A DNA stretch of 33,523 bases from Bacillota bacterium (GTDB lineage Bacteria; Bacillota; Dethiobacteria; Dethiobacterales; Dethiobacteraceae): NCBI GenBank assembly GCA_012522335.1, contig JAAYKP010000085.1:1-33523 (forward strand), in the 5' to 3' direction. Below, piece after piece: positions 24,417 through 33,523 of this stretch. The notes beneath the pieces were generated by a model. The model saw nothing but the letters and a program-made list of their open reading frames with translations, had not been told where the DNA came from and did not search any database. The position numbers were made by a program, and so were the translations under genes. Each line of letters begins with the position of its first letter. Position 1 is the first letter of the stretch.

Positions 24417-24872
24417 ATGAAAATTGCCATTGCCAGTGATCATGGTGGATTCCGTTTAAAAGAGCAGATCAAAGTTTACTTGGCGGAGCAGGGTTACGAC
24501 AGCCATGATTATGGCACCATGTCGGAAGCATCTGTAGATTATCCCGATTTTGCCCTCCAGGTGGCAGAAGCAGTAGCCGGCGGCACAGCAGATTTAGGCA
24601 TTATCTGCTGCGGCACCGGCATCGGTGTCAGTATTGTCGCCAATAAAGTGCCCGGCATTCGGGCAGCCCACTGTCATGATACTTTTTCGGCGCGTATGGC
24701 CCGGGAACATAATGATGCCAATGTGCTGACTTTAGGTCAGCGGGTGCTCGGACCGGGGCTGGCCCTGGAAATTGTGGCTGCCTTTTTACAGGGCAGTTAT
24801 GCCGGCGGCCGTCATGCCTGCCGGGTGGACAAGATTAAAGCAATTGAGAGGAAGTACTGCGTTCAGGGTTAG
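24417..24872 (+). CDS. rpiB: ribose-5-phosphate isomerase B
   Basis: Interconverts ribose-5-phosphate and ribulose-5-phosphate (pentose phosphate pathway). The length of 151 residues is standard for Rpi[12 protein letters not shown] (6-16) with Asp8/His9, the catalytic Cys65 in [10 protein letters not shown], and REHNDANVL with His98 are visible. The ATG has AAGGAGG upstream. An allose-6-phosphate isomerase would look similar, but the position before glyA, as with ywlF in Bacillus, favours RpiB. Confidence 0.94.
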   Translation: MKIAIASDHGGFRLKEQIKVYLAEQGYDSHDYGTMSEASVDYPDFALQVAEAVAGGTADLGIICCGTGIGVSIVANKVPGIRAAHCHDTFSARMAREHNDANVLTLGQRVLGPGLALEIVAAFLQGSYAGGRHACRVDKIKAIERKYCVQG

Positions 24873-24897
24873 CCCGGGCAGTAAGAAGGAGGAGCAG

Positions 24898-26133
24898 ATG
24901 GCGAGACTACAATTAGTTGATGCAGATGTAGCCCGGGCCATTGCCCACGAAAAGCGGCGCCAGCAGGATCACCTGGAGTTAATTGCTTCGGAAAACTATG
25001 TTAGTCAGGCCGTCCTGGAAGCTCAGGGTTCGGTTCTGACAAACAAATATGCCGAAGGCTATCCCGGCCGCCGCTACTATGGCGGTTGTGAGCATGTAGA
25101 TGAGGTGGAAGATATCGCCCGCCGGCGCACCCAGGAACTTTTTGGTGCCGAGCATGCCAATGTGCAGCCTCATTCCGGTGCCAGTGCCAATTTAGCCGTC
25201 TATTTAGGCATACTAAAGGCAGGCGATACTATTCTCGGCATGAATCTGGCCCACGGCGGTCATTTGACCCATGGTGCCCCCGTCAGTCTGTCGGGTCAAT
25301 ACTTTAAGGCCGTTTCCTACGGTGTGGAGCGCGGCACCGCGCTCATTGACTATAATCAGGTGGAAGACTTGGCGAAAAAACATCGGCCGCGCCTGATTGT
25401 GGCCGGGGCCAGTGCTTATCCCCGCCTGATAGACTTTGCTGCTTTCCGCCGCATTGCCGACGCTGTCGGCGCTTACCTGATGGTGGATATGGCCCATATT
25501 GCGGGACTGGTGGCTGCCGGCGTTCATCCTTCGCCGGTTCCGCTGGCGGAATTTGTTACTTCTACGACACATAAAACTTTGCGGGGGCCGCGCGGCGGTC
25601 TGATTATGTGCCGGCAGGAATTTGCCGCGGCCATTGATAAAGCAGTTTTTCCCGGCCTGCAGGGCGGCCCGCTGATGCATGTCATTGCCGCCAAGGCTGT
25701 CAGTCTGAAGGAAGCACAGCAGCCGGAATTTGCCGCCTATGCGCAGCAGATCGTGACCAATGCCAAAGTTATGGCCGAGACCCTGCTGGCGGAAGGTTTT
25801 GACCTGGTTTCCGGCGGTACGGATAACCATTTGATGCTGCTGGATCTGCGCTCCAAAGGTCTCAACGGCCAGGAGGCAGAGGAGCTGTTGGGCGAAGTAG
25901 GCATTACCGTCAATAAAAATTCTATACCCTTTGATCCGGCCAGTGCCAATGTTACCAGCGGGATCCGCCTCGGTACCCCCGCTGTTACGACGCGCGGCAT
26001 GAAGGAAGCGGAAATGGAACTGATTGCTAAATTAATTTCAGCCATATTACATCATAAAGGAGATGAGCAGGTTAAGGCGCGGGTTCGTCGCAGTGTGCAG
26101 GAGCTTTGTGCGTCTTTCCCCATTTATGGTTAA
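24898..26133 (+). CDS. glyA: serine hydroxymethyltransferase
   Basis: PLP enzyme that moves a one-carbon unit between serine and tetrahydrofolate to yield glycine and 5,10-methylene-THF. It has 411 residues, full length. The active-site lysine is Lys226 in [13 protein letters not shown]; also [27 protein letters not shown] and [14 protein letters not shown]. The ATG at 24898 follows GAAGGAGGAGC; an upstream in-frame start in rpiB is not needed. It supplies C1 units for the dTMP and purine steps. Its stop overlaps upp. Confidence 0.97.
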   Translation: MARLQLVDADVARAIAHEKRRQQDHLELIASENYVSQAVLEAQGSVLTNKYAEGYPGRRYYGGCEHVDEVEDIARRRTQELFGAEHANVQPHSGASANLAVYLGILKAGDTILGMNLAHGGHLTHGAPVSLSGQYFKAVSYGVERGTALIDYNQVEDLAKKHRPRLIVAGASAYPRLIDFAAFRRIADAVGAYLMVDMAHIAGLVAAGVHPSPVPLAEFVTSTTHKTLRGPRGGLIMCRQEFAAAIDKAVFPGLQGGPLMHVIAAKAVSLKEAQQPEFAAYAQQIVTNAKVMAETLLAEGFDLVSGGTDNHLMLLDLRSKGLNGQEAEELLGEVGITVNKNSIPFDPASANVTSGIRLGTPAVTTRGMKEAEMELIAKLISAILHHKGDEQVKARVRRSVQELCASFPIYG

Positions 26134-26758
26134 CAAACAAACATTTATTTTTGACCATCCGTTGATTGATGATAAGGTAGCCAGATTGCGCGACCGCAGC
26201 ACCCATGTTGCTTTGTTCCGGCAGTTAGTGGAGGAAGTAACTGTCTTAATGCTGTATGAAGTCGGTAAGTCGCTGCCCTGTACCACCAAGGAAGTAGAAA
26301 CTCCCCTGGCCAAAACTAACTGCCGCGTCCTTGCCGGTCCGGCCCCTGTCTTAGTGCCTATTTTACGTGCCGGTCTGGCCATGGCCGAGCCGTTGTTGAA
26401 GCTGCTGCCTAATGCCCCGGTGGGACACGTCGGTTTGGCGCGGGATCATGATACTTTAGAACCGGTGCGTTATTTAGTAAAACTGCCGCCGCTGGCTGAC
26501 CGGGCAGTCTGGGTCCTGGATCCCATGCTGGCTACCGGTGGTTCGGCCGGCGAAACCTGCCGGATTCTGAAAGACAACGGTGCCACCAATCTGACATTAT
26601 TTTCTATCATTGCTGCTCCGGAAGGCGTAGCCTATTTAGAAAAGGAACATCCTGACGTCAAGATCTTTATTGCGGCCCTGGACGAAAGGCTTAACGATAA
26701 AGGTTATATCCTCCCCGGTTTAGGCGACGCAGGTGACCGCCTGTACGGTACATTTTAA
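26126..26758 (+). CDS. upp: uracil phosphoribosyltransferase
   Basis: Salvages uracil with PRPP to UMP. The 210 residues include [14 protein letters not shown] (78-91), the PRPP loop [11 protein letters not shown] (131-141) and the uracil-binding [13 protein letters not shown] end. The ATG lies within the glyA 3' end (8-base overlap) and has no ribosome site at normal distance; AGGAG is more than 20 bases upstream, so the start is set by homology and translation is likely coupled to glyA. In Bacillus upp is followed by the F-type atp operon; here a deaminase and a V-type operon follow. Confidence 0.93.
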   Translation: MVNKQTFIFDHPLIDDKVARLRDRSTHVALFRQLVEEVTVLMLYEVGKSLPCTTKEVETPLAKTNCRVLAGPAPVLVPILRAGLAMAEPLLKLLPNAPVGHVGLARDHDTLEPVRYLVKLPPLADRAVWVLDPMLATGGSAGETCRILKDNGATNLTLFSIIAAPEGVAYLEKEHPDVKIFIAALDERLNDKGYILPGLGDAGDRLYGTF

Positions 26759-26775
26759 ACAGGGAGGGAAGAACT

Positions 26776-27231
26776 GTGCGTCCGGCTTGGGATGATTATT
26801 TCATGGAAATCGCCCACATGGTAGCTACCCGCTCCACCTGTTTGCGGCGTGCCGTGGGGGCAGTGCTCATCAAAGAGAAAAGAATCTTAACGACCGGCTA
26901 TAACGGCGCGCCCAGCGGTCTGGCCCATTGTGAGGAAGTAGGCTGCCTGCGTGAACTGCAGCAGGTACCTTCCGGTCAGCGGCATGAACTGTGCCGCGGC
27001 CTGCACGCGGAACAAAATGCTATCCTCCAGGCCGCCCTCTACGGGGTGCCCATTGCCGGTGCCACCCTCTACTGCACAACCCATCCCTGTGTAGTTTGTG
27101 CAAAAATGCTGATTAACGCCAGGATCAGGGAAGTAGTTATTACTGACAGCTACCCGGACAAAATGTCTGCCGACTTGTTAGCGGAAGCCGGCATTACCGT
27201 CCGCTATCTGGACTATAAAAAAAGCAGGTAA
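26776..27231 (+). CDS. dCMP deaminase (ComEB-like)
   Basis: Zinc deaminase giving dUMP for thymidylate synthesis, 151 residues. Ligands and catalytic residues: HAEQN (His77, Glu79) and PCVVC (Cys105, Cys108). The extra cysteine/histidine cluster before the motif, HCEEVGC plus LCRGLHAE, is typical of dCMP deaminases that bind a second zinc. GTG start with AGGGAGGGAAG upstream. With upp and glyA it forms a nucleotide/C1 group. A cytidine or guanine deaminase is less likely. A strong stem follows the stop. Confidence 0.9.
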   Translation: MRPAWDDYFMEIAHMVATRSTCLRRAVGAVLIKEKRILTTGYNGAPSGLAHCEEVGCLRELQQVPSGQRHELCRGLHAEQNAILQAALYGVPIAGATLYCTTHPCVVCAKMLINARIREVVITDSYPDKMSADLLAEAGITVRYLDYKKSR

Positions 27232-27238
27232 ATTTACT

Positions 27239-27269
27239 GCGGAGACCGGACCCCGGTCTCCGCAATATT
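27239..27269 (+). terminator. terminator-like hairpin after the dCMP deaminase gene
   Basis: GCGGAGACCGG / CCGGTCTCCGC, an 11-bp perfect stem with an ACC loop, followed only by AATATTT. The T-run is weak but the stem is very stable. Confidence 0.7.
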
Positions 27270-27369
27270 TGAGAATTATTTCACAAAAGGAACGATTCCG
27301 ACTATTAACCTAAATAAAGGAATGTTGGCAAAAACGTCGAAGTGAAAAAATAGAATTTACAAGAAGATT

Positions 27370-27397
27370 TTGGTGCAGCTTCCTCGCTGTATATACA
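27370..27397 (+). promoter_or_regulatory. possible promoter for the atpZ/V-ATPase operon
   Basis: TTGGTG (27370-27375) and TATACA (27392-27397) with a 16-base spacer lie 69 bases before the AtpZ start, in a 234-base gap. TTGGCA (27326) with TAGAAT (27351) at a 19-base spacing is an alternative. Confidence 0.4.
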
Positions 27398-27465
27398 CGT
27401 AAAGGTGCGGGAACTTTAAACATAACAATGCCGGGTTTACTTCCGGCAGGAAATCAGGTGGTAAG

Positions 27466-27666
27466 GTGAAACGGGAGGATTTTGCTGCCATCCGGGTGGT
27501 GATTGAGCTGGCCTTAAGTATAGCCCTCTCCCTGCTGGGCGGTGTCTATCTGGGCCGCTTCCTGGGGGAGCGCTGTGGTCAGCCCGGCCTTTACCTGGCG
27601 GCCGGCATCCTCTTGGGTCTTGTCAGCGGCTGGCGGCAGGTCCGACGCCTTCTCTGGAAAAAATAA
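27466..27666 (+). CDS. AtpZ/AtpI-family small membrane protein
   Basis: Two-helix membrane protein of 66 residues with a basic N-terminus and C-terminus. The helices span about 12-32 and 41-57, separated by GRFLGERCGQPG, which matches the AtpZ group (PF09527) normally found at the head of F-type ATP synthase operons, where it is linked to Mg2+/Ca2+ supply or c-ring assembly. GTG start with CAGGTGG upstream. Here it precedes a V-type operon, 74 bases before ntpF. Its role with a V-type enzyme is unknown; it may be a relic of an earlier F-type operon or a recruited assembly factor. Confidence 0.75.
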   Translation: MKREDFAAIRVVIELALSIALSLLGGVYLGRFLGERCGQPGLYLAAGILLGLVSGWRQVRRLLWKK

Positions 27667-27667
27667 G

Positions 27668-27690
27668 CGTTTTACGCTGTACATAAAACG
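27668..27690 (+). other. inverted repeat between atpZ-like gene and ntpF
   Basis: CGTTTTA (27668-27674) and TAAAACG (27684-27690) form a 7-bp stem with a 9-base loop. Possible mRNA processing or partial stop; role unknown. Confidence 0.35.
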
Positions 27691-27740
27691 TTAGATGTAG
27701 CTGATTGGTGCAAAAATGTTGCAAAGGGAGGTGAAATTAT

Positions 27741-28067
27741 TTGCTAGGGGATGTGATCAAAGATATACGGGCCGCCGAGGAAAAAGCAGCCACCATCAAA
27801 GCTGAAGCGCAGGCGGAGGCCCGCCGTATCGTCAGAGAAGCAGAATTGGCAGCAGTAGAAACAGTAGAGCAGGCTGTAGCGGCAGCAGAAGCAGCAGGCC
27901 GCCGGCGTTTGGCTGCATTGGAGGAAGAACGGGAAGGTCTGGTCGCACCCATCCGTGAGCGCACAGCCGCAGAAATTGAGCAGCTGCGGGCTGCAGCCCT
28001 TGCGAAACAGGAGGCGGCAATAACAATGGTCATGGAGAGGATCGTGAAAAGCTATGGGTATAGCTAA
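27741..28067 (+). CDS. ntpF: V-type ATPase peripheral stalk subunit (G/H type)
   Basis: Soluble coiled-coil subunit of 108 residues that pairs with subunit E to form the peripheral stator. The sequence is almost wholly Ala/Glu/Arg heptads (about 8-95), with no membrane segment. TTG start with GGGAGGTGA just upstream. It overlaps ntpI by 14 bases. Low complexity makes similarity searches weak, but size, first position and order (ntpF-I-K-E-C-G-A as in E. hirae) support the call. Confidence 0.8.
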   Translation: MLGDVIKDIRAAEEKAATIKAEAQAEARRIVREAELAAVETVEQAVAAAEAAGRRRLAALEEEREGLVAPIRERTAAEIEQLRAAALAKQEAAITMVMERIVKSYGYS

Positions 28068-30015
28068 AATGAGTAAGGTCACCCTGCTTGCCCACCAGAC
28101 CGACAAGGAAAGAATTCTCGATCTCCTGCAGCAGTCCGGCGTACTGGAAATCAGCGACCTCACCGAGCAGCTGGCGGCTGAGGAACCCTTGGCTGACTTT
28201 CTGGAACAGGATCAAGAGCAGGAAGCCATGCAGGCTGTGGAAAAAAGCATGGCCGAAGTTCGTTTTAATTTAGATTTCCTTAATCGTTATCATCGTGTCA
28301 ATAAAGGGCTGCTGGATGACCTGTTGGCAGAAAAAAAGGCACTGACTGTCAGTGAAGTTGAAGAGAATGTTCCCACATGGGCAGAGATCAGCAGTAAAGT
28401 TTATCAAACTTTCAAAGCAATCGATGAACAGCTGCTGGCTTTGCGCAACGAAGAAACACGCCTGCAAAATTTACGAAAACAGCTGCAGCCATGGCAGAAA
28501 TTAACTCTGCCCTTGGAGGATTTAAAAGACAGCAAAACAGTTCGTCTGCAGTTAGCTGCTGTTCCTGCCGCGCAGCTTGCCGGACTGGAAGCAGAGCTGG
28601 CGGCGTCAGGAGCGGCTTACTATCTGGAGTTAATAGACAGCCAGCGGGGTGAATCATTTATTTTACTGGCTGCTTATACTGCAGATGAAGAAGCAGTGCA
28701 GGATGTGATTAAACAGTTTGATTTTAATCGTCATCTTCTCCCTGCGCTGACGGGAACGGCGGCAGAAAATTTAGCTAAACTGGAGCAGGAACTCTTAGAC
28801 GTGCAGACGGCGCAGGAAGAAGCCCTGGCTAGAATTGCCGAGCAGGTTCAGTTTCGTGAAGTGCTCCTCTATTATTACGATTACTTAAGCGTACAAAGGG
28901 ATCAAAAGCAGTCGGTAGAGCTGCTGGCCCGGACTGAGAGTACGTTCCTGCTGGAAGGCTGGGTACCGACGGCTGAGGTCGAAGGGCTGCGTCAAAAAGT
29001 TTCCGCCTTAAATGACTCCATTCAAATTTCAGTGCGGGAGCCCTATGAAGATGAAGACTTCCCGGTGCAGTTTGAGAATAAACCTTTCTTTGCTCCCTAC
29101 GAGTTTGTGACTAAACTTTATGGCGCTCCCAATCCTCGCAGTGTTGACCCTACAGCTCCCTTTACACCGTTCTTTGTTATCTTCTTTGGTCTCTGTCTGA
29201 CAGATGCCGGTTATGGTGTAATTCTGATGCTGCTGGGTCTGCTGGGCCTGCGGAAGGTCAAAGGCGAATCAATGCGCAACCTGTTGAAGATCCTTGTTGC
29301 CTGTGGTTTTTCCACTGTCGTCTGCGGCTGGCTCATTGGCGGTTGGTTTGGCTATCCCCTCTTTGGCGCTCCCTTATTGTTTGACGCCCTGAGTGACCCG
29401 ATGCGCTTACTGGTTTACTCCTTGGCGCTGGGTATCCTGCATATTTTCTGGGGGATGGCTGTGAAGTGCATCAGCCTGGTACGCGAAGGTAAAATTTTTG
29501 ACGCCCTGGCTGATGTGGGACTATGGTATGGGCTCATTATCGGCTTATTGCTGCTGGCTCTGCCCAGCACGGCAGCAATTGGTAAAAATATGGCCCTGGT
29601 CAGTACGGTTGGTTTAATTTTAACGCAAGGACGTTCACAACCGACACTGCTGAAAAAGATTTTTTCCGGGGTGCTTTCCCTTTATGATATTACCGGCTAT
29701 TTTAGTGATCTGCTCTCATATTCACGCCTGCTGGCCCTAGGTCTTGCTACCGGGGTGGTCAGTTTAACGGTGAATACCATGGCGGATCTGCTGTCCGGAC
29801 ATCCCATTGGTTATGTGGCCATGGCAGTATTGCTGGTTGGCGGCCATACCTTTAACTTGGCCATTAATGCTTTAGGGTCTTTCATTCATTCCGCCCGCCT
29901 GCAGTATATTGAATTCTATAACCGTTTCTATGAAGGTGGCGGACGTATTTTTAGACCCTTCCGTTATAATACCAGCCACATTGAAATTTTGGGCGAAGGC
30001 GCTCAGGAAAAATAG
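28054..30015 (+). CDS. ntpI: V-type ATPase subunit I (membrane a-subunit homologue)
   Basis: Large stator subunit of 653 residues that provides the ion half-channels. The cytosolic N-terminal half (1-340) contains long coiled helices; about eight transmembrane helices follow from about 370, including FFGLCLTDAGYGVILML. Arg558 in LSYSRLLALGLATG is the expected essential arginine facing the rotor carboxylate. The C-terminal block FIHSARLQYIEFYNRFYEGG is highly conserved in the family. The start MGIAKMSKVTLL fits the family; ATG at 28054 is kept because the first residues match, although 28069 is a possible alternative. Confidence 0.94.
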   Translation: MGIAKMSKVTLLAHQTDKERILDLLQQSGVLEISDLTEQLAAEEPLADFLEQDQEQEAMQAVEKSMAEVRFNLDFLNRYHRVNKGLLDDLLAEKKALTVSEVEENVPTWAEISSKVYQTFKAIDEQLLALRNEETRLQNLRKQLQPWQKLTLPLEDLKDSKTVRLQLAAVPAAQLAGLEAELAASGAAYYLELIDSQRGESFILLAAYTADEEAVQDVIKQFDFNRHLLPALTGTAAENLAKLEQELLDVQTAQEEALARIAEQVQFREVLLYYYDYLSVQRDQKQSVELLARTESTFLLEGWVPTAEVEGLRQKVSALNDSIQISVREPYEDEDFPVQFENKPFFAPYEFVTKLYGAPNPRSVDPTAPFTPFFVIFFGLCLTDAGYGVILMLLGLLGLRKVKGESMRNLLKILVACGFSTVVCGWLIGGWFGYPLFGAPLLFDALSDPMRLLVYSLALGILHIFWGMAVKCISLVREGKIFDALADVGLWYGLIIGLLLLALPSTAAIGKNMALVSTVGLILTQGRSQPTLLKKIFSGVLSLYDITGYFSDLLSYSRLLALGLATGVVSLTVNTMADLLSGHPIGYVAMAVLLVGGHTFNLAINALGSFIHSARLQYIEFYNRFYEGGGRIFRPFRYNTSHIEILGEGAQEK

Positions 30016-30591
<576 letters not shown>

Positions 30592-30604
30592 GGAGGGCGA
30601 CCTG

Positions 30605-31210
30605 ATGTCAGGAGCCGAGAAACTAATTGAGAGAATACTGGCAGATGCAAACAGCGAAGCAGAAGCGCTGTTGGCCGGTGCACGCGAAAAAGCGGCCGCC
30701 ATTATGGCCAAAGCTGAAGCTGAAGCTGCTGCTAAAAAACAAAAGATTGAGGAAGATACAGAAAAAAAGGTTGCCGAACTGCAGCGTCGTGACCAAACAA
30801 TTGCTGAACTGGAAGCCCGCAAAGATATTTTAGCGGCCAAAGAAGCATTAATTGAAGATACTTTTCAGCAGGCTATCACACGACTGCAAAATCTGGAACC
30901 TGAAGCTTATCAAGAGCTGCTTTTCAAGATGCTCCTTGCCACTGCCGTTACCGGCACGGAAGAAATTATCATTTCGCCGGCAGATAAAGCGCATTTTTCC
31001 GCAGACTTTCTCGCCCGTGTTAACCAGGCCCTCACTGAACAGGGCAAACAGGGCCAGCTGAAGCTGGCCGCCGAAACACGCGCGCTGCAGGGCGGCTTTG
31101 TCTTAAGTGCCGGTAATGTGGAAATGAACAGTTCTTTCGGGGCGCTGCTGCGTATGCAGCGCGACCAGTTAGAGCCGGAAGTGGCGGCCGTATTATTTGC
31201 TGATGCTTAA
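30605..31210 (+). CDS. ntpE: V-type ATPase subunit E (peripheral stalk)
   Basis: Soluble stator subunit of 201 residues. A long N-terminal helix of about 100 residues rich in Ala/Glu/Lys, beginning MSGAEKLIERILADANSEA, pairs with the G/H subunit; the C-terminal globular domain (about 110-200) with GGFVLSAGNVEMNSSF contacts the A/B head. ATG at 30605 follows TAAGGAGGGCGA, whose first bases are the ntpK stop; the frame extends to 30575 but that would overlap the K gene. Good size match to the family. Confidence 0.88.
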   Translation: MSGAEKLIERILADANSEAEALLAGAREKAAAIMAKAEAEAAAKKQKIEEDTEKKVAELQRRDQTIAELEARKDILAAKEALIEDTFQQAITRLQNLEPEAYQELLFKMLLATAVTGTEEIIISPADKAHFSADFLARVNQALTEQGKQGQLKLAAETRALQGGFVLSAGNVEMNSSFGALLRMQRDQLEPEVAAVLFADA

Positions 31211-31216
31211 TTTGAA

Positions 31217-31238
31217 GAGGTTAGATTTTGCTAACCTC
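31217..31238 (+). other. hairpin between ntpE and ntpC
   Basis: GAGGTTAG-ATTTTG-CTAACCTC, a perfect 8-bp stem before the ntpC ribosome site. Not followed by a T-run. Role unknown. Confidence 0.45.
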
Positions 31239-31260
31239 CCGTGCAAAGGAGGCTGGGAGC

Positions 31261-32250
31261 GTGTCACATAACGAGTACATTTATGCTGTGGGCCGGATCC
31301 GGTCCATGGAAACACGATTATTAGATACAGGAAAAATTGACCGCATGGCCGAAGCACCTGATGCCGCAGAAGCTTTAAAGGTGCTCGGGGAAACTGAATA
31401 TGCGGCACACCTGGCAGATGTGGGCAGTGCCAACGATTATGAGCAAATCTTAACCGCAGAGCGGCGCCGCGTCTACCAGGAACTGCGGGAGATGCTGCCC
31501 AAGCCTGACCTCATCAACTTATTTGCGCTGCAGTTTGATTATCACAACCTCAAGGTGTTGCTTAAAGCGCATCATTTAAAGGAAAAGCGTGATGAGTTAT
31601 TAGAAGCTGAGCTGGGCACCATTCCCCCGGAAGAGCTGGTTGTAGCGGTGACTGCCGGAGACTTCAGCCAACTGCCGCCGCGGATGGCTGAGGCAGCGGA
31701 AAAAGTGATGGCGCAGTTTGACCCGCAGCTGGTAGATTTATGGCTGGATCAGGCTCTCTACGAAGATCTGGCCGCTGAAGCTAAACGCTTTCATTCGCCC
31801 TTTATCGAGAACTATTTTGCCTATCTGAGAGATCTGACCAATATTAAAACCTTTCTGCGCGTTAAGCGTCTCCAGCGTTCGCCGCAGTTTTTGGCCACTG
31901 CCCTGCTGCCGCCGGGTGAGCTGGATTTAGTTGAACTCCTTTCCCTGGAAGCACCGCTGGAAGAGTTGGTGGAACGGCTCTCTGAGACGCGCTATGCTGA
32001 AGTAGTTAGCGAAGGTGTTTTAAATTACCAGCAGACGGAGACCTTAACCCGCTACGAAAAGCTGGCCGATGATTTTATGCTCAATTTCATTAAAGAAGCC
32101 AAACATTATATTATGGGTCCTGAACCTGTTGCAGCCTATCTGTTGGCCAAGGAAAACGAACTAAAAATGATTCGCATTATCATGGTAGGGAAAATTAACC
32201 AGCTGCCTGTAGGCGCGATCAGAGAAAGGCTGCGTGATGTCTATGTATAA
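31261..32250 (+). CDS. ntpC: V-type ATPase subunit C (AC39/d type)
   Basis: Funnel-shaped subunit of 329 residues that links the central shaft to the membrane K ring. The sequence is helical with no membrane segment, begins MSHNEYIYAVGRIRSMETRLL, and contains LFALQFDYHNLKVLLKA and YFAYLRDLTNIKTFLRVKRLQ, which fit the vATP-synt_AC39 family. GTG at 31261 is preceded by AAAGGAGG at an 8-base spacing; the frame remains open to 31228 without a better site. Its stop overlaps the next gene by 14 bases. Confidence 0.9.
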   Translation: MSHNEYIYAVGRIRSMETRLLDTGKIDRMAEAPDAAEALKVLGETEYAAHLADVGSANDYEQILTAERRRVYQELREMLPKPDLINLFALQFDYHNLKVLLKAHHLKEKRDELLEAELGTIPPEELVVAVTAGDFSQLPPRMAEAAEKVMAQFDPQLVDLWLDQALYEDLAAEAKRFHSPFIENYFAYLRDLTNIKTFLRVKRLQRSPQFLATALLPPGELDLVELLSLEAPLEELVERLSETRYAEVVSEGVLNYQQTETLTRYEKLADDFMLNFIKEAKHYIMGPEPVAAYLLAKENELKMIRIIMVGKINQLPVGAIRERLRDVYV

Positions 32251-32569
32251 GGTCGCCGTTGTTGGAGACAGAGATTCCATTTTAGGTTTTAAAGCGCTAG
32301 GTGTTACCACCTACCCGGTTACTAGCGATGAGGAGGCGGTCCGTGCCCTGCATGAGATCGCCAAAGAAAACATTGCAGTTGTCTGCATTACAGAAGCCGT
32401 GGCTGAGCGTGTCCAAGCGCAGGTTGAAGCACTGCAGAAAAGAATGCTGCCCGCGGTAGTGCTGATCCCTAACAATAAAGGCAGTTTAGGCTTAGGGATG
32501 GCCATGATTAAAAAGAATGCAGAAAAAGCCATTGGCGCTGATATTTTATTTGGGAAAGAGGGTAGTTAG
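32237..32569 (+). CDS. ntpG: V-type ATPase subunit F (NtpG)
   Basis: Small subunit of 110 residues that sits on the central rotor shaft beside subunit [22 protein letters not shown] is the family N-terminus, and [14 protein letters not shown] is near the C-terminal end. ATG at 32237 is taken with AAAGG about 7 bases upstream; an ATG at 32243 would fit the family equally well but is further from the site. The gene overlaps the ntpC end by 14 bases and is followed by ntpA 2 bases after its stop. Confidence 0.9.
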   Translation: MSMYKVAVVGDRDSILGFKALGVTTYPVTSDEEAVRALHEIAKENIAVVCITEAVAERVQAQVEALQKRMLPAVVLIPNNKGSLGLGMAMIKKNAEKAIGADILFGKEGS

Positions 32570-32571
32570 CT

Positions 32572-33523
32572 TTGACCAACACAGGAAATGTGGGTAGGGT
32601 GATCAAAGTATCCGGCCCACTTGTCGTAGCCGAAAATATGCAAGGCGCCAATATGTATGATGTTGTCCGTGTGAGCGACGAGCGCCTGATTGGTGAAATT
32701 ATTGAAGTACGGGGCGACCGTGCTTCCATCCAGGTCTATGAAGAAACAGGCGGTCTGGGGCCCGGCGCACCGGTTTATACTACCGGTGATGCCTTAAGTG
32801 TAGAATTGGGACCCGGTCTGATTGAATCAATTTATGACGGGATTCAGCGTCCCTTGAACGTCATTTATCAGCAGGTAGGAGCGCGTCTGGCCCGGGGAGT
32901 TGAAGCAAATGCCCTGGACCGGGAGAAAAAATGGCATTTTGTACCTACTGCCGCTGTGGGGCAGACGGTAGAGCCCGGTGATATCCTGGGTACAGTACAG
33001 GAAACGACGCTGGTGGAACATCGCATTATGGTTCCCCCCGGTGTCTCGGGCACTTTAACCTTCCTGCATGAAGGAGAAGCCACTGTGGCTGACACCATTG
33101 CCAAAGTAGAGCAGGACGGCCGTACCGTGGAGGTTTCCATGCTGCAGAAATGGCCTGTCCGTAAAGGCCGCCCCTATGCGGAAAAGCTTTCTCCCACAGA
33201 ACCGCTGATTACCGGTCAAAGGGTTATTGACATGTTCTTCCCCGTAGCCAAAGGGGGCACCGCGGCCATTCCCGGACCCTTTGGTTCCGGTAAAACAGTT
33301 ACCCAGCACCAGCTGGCTAAATGGGCCGACGCTGAGATTGTGGTCTACGTCGGCTGCGGTGAGCGCGGTAACGAAATGACTGACGTGCTTAATGAATTCC
33401 CGGAATTAAAAGACCCCAAGAGCGGCGAGCCGCTGATGAAGCGGACCGTCTTAATTGCCAACACTTCCGATATGCCGGTGGCCGCCCGGGAAGCATCAAT
33501 TTATACCGGCATCACCATTGCGG
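32572..33523 (+). CDS. ntpA: V-type ATPase catalytic subunit A, 3' end outside window
   Basis: Catalytic nucleotide-binding subunit of the V1 head; the first 317 residues are visible of about 590. The start is TTG at 32572 with AGAGGG about 9 bases upstream. The N-terminal barrel begins [18 protein letters not shown], then a non-homologous 'bulge' region (about 115-185) typical of subunit A, and the P-loop GPFGSGKT at 235-242 with Lys241. [15 protein letters not shown] (Glu in GERGNE contacts the catalytic site) follows. B and D subunits would be expected next. No inactivating change is seen. Confidence 0.95.
   Translation, partial: MTNTGNVGRVIKVSGPLVVAENMQGANMYDVVRVSDERLIGEIIEVRGDRASIQVYEETGGLGPGAPVYTTGDALSVELGPGLIESIYDGIQRPLNVIYQQVGARLARGVEANALDREKKWHFVPTAAVGQTVEPGDILGTVQETTLVEHRIMVPPGVSGTLTFLHEGEATVADTIAKVEQDGRTVEVSMLQKWPVRKGRPYAEKLSPTEPLITGQRVIDMFFPVAKGGTAAIPGPFGSGKTVTQHQLAKWADAEIVVYVGCGERGNEMTDVLNEFPELKDPKSGEPLMKRTVLIANTSDMPVAAREASIYTGITIA

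Noticed and set aside
27316-27342. Sigma-H-like AAAGGAATG-11-GTCGAAG before the atpZ-like gene
   Set aside because: The -10 lacks the final T of GAAT and the operon is housekeeping; not enough support.

Overview
The window reads as about 33.5 kb of chromosome from an endospore-forming, probably anaerobic member of the Bacillota (Clostridia-like). The evidence is a Spo0F-type response regulator, a SigG-type forespore sigma factor next to SpoIIR, a clostridial 2[4Fe-4S] ferredoxin, strong AGGAGG ribosome binding sites with many TTG/GTG starts, and a gene order close to the Bacillus/Clostridium pyrG-spo0F-fba-...-glyA-upp-atp block. The genus cannot be fixed from the sequence alone. Nearly every base is in a gene; no gap exceeds 300 bases. 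I see no rRNA, tRNA, transposase, phage gene or CRISPR array.

Layout. (1) 1-3876: a 3'-truncated serC on the minus strand, a glyoxalase-II-like metallo-hydrolase on the plus strand, and a convergent class A penicillin-binding protein. (2) 4074-6255: a tight polyamine operon, pyruvoyl arginine decarboxylase (pdaD), aminopropyltransferase (speE) and agmatinase (speB). (3) 6389-8486: pyrG, a ferredoxin, and an apparently unannotated 31-residue cationic peptide gene. (4) 8582-11707: spo0F behind a sigma-H-like promoter, then fba, an fsa/transaldolase gene and glpX (central sugar phosphate metabolism). (5) 11943-16135: a LysM-M23 peptidase in the place where rho often sits, rpmE, a DUF1385 membrane protein, prfA and prmC (translation termination). 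(6) 16268-17684: sigG and spoIIR overlapping behind a sigma-F-like promoter. (7) 17799-20619: a Na+/phosphate cotransporter with a PhoU domain and a YibE/F membrane protein. (8) 20666-22611, minus strand: larC and larB for the nickel-pincer nucleotide cofactor. (9) 22828-27231: sua5, a YwlE-type phosphatase, rpiB, glyA, upp and a dCMP deaminase. (10) 27466-33523: an AtpZ-like gene followed by a V-type ATPase operon in the Enterococcus hirae order (ntpF-I-K-E-C-G-A), cut off inside ntpA.

The genes combine spore-formation control, translation housekeeping, C1/nucleotide metabolism and ion-coupled energetics. The most interesting points are these. A V-type ATPase, with residues matching a Na+-binding rotor, occupies the position downstream of upp that holds the F-type atp operon in Bacillus, and it still has an F-operon type atpZ at its head. 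sigG and spoIIR are paired under one putative sigma-F promoter. A tiny amphipathic peptide gene lies just upstream of spo0F. An archaeal-type agmatine route to polyamines is present. Several structured leaders have no obvious known family.
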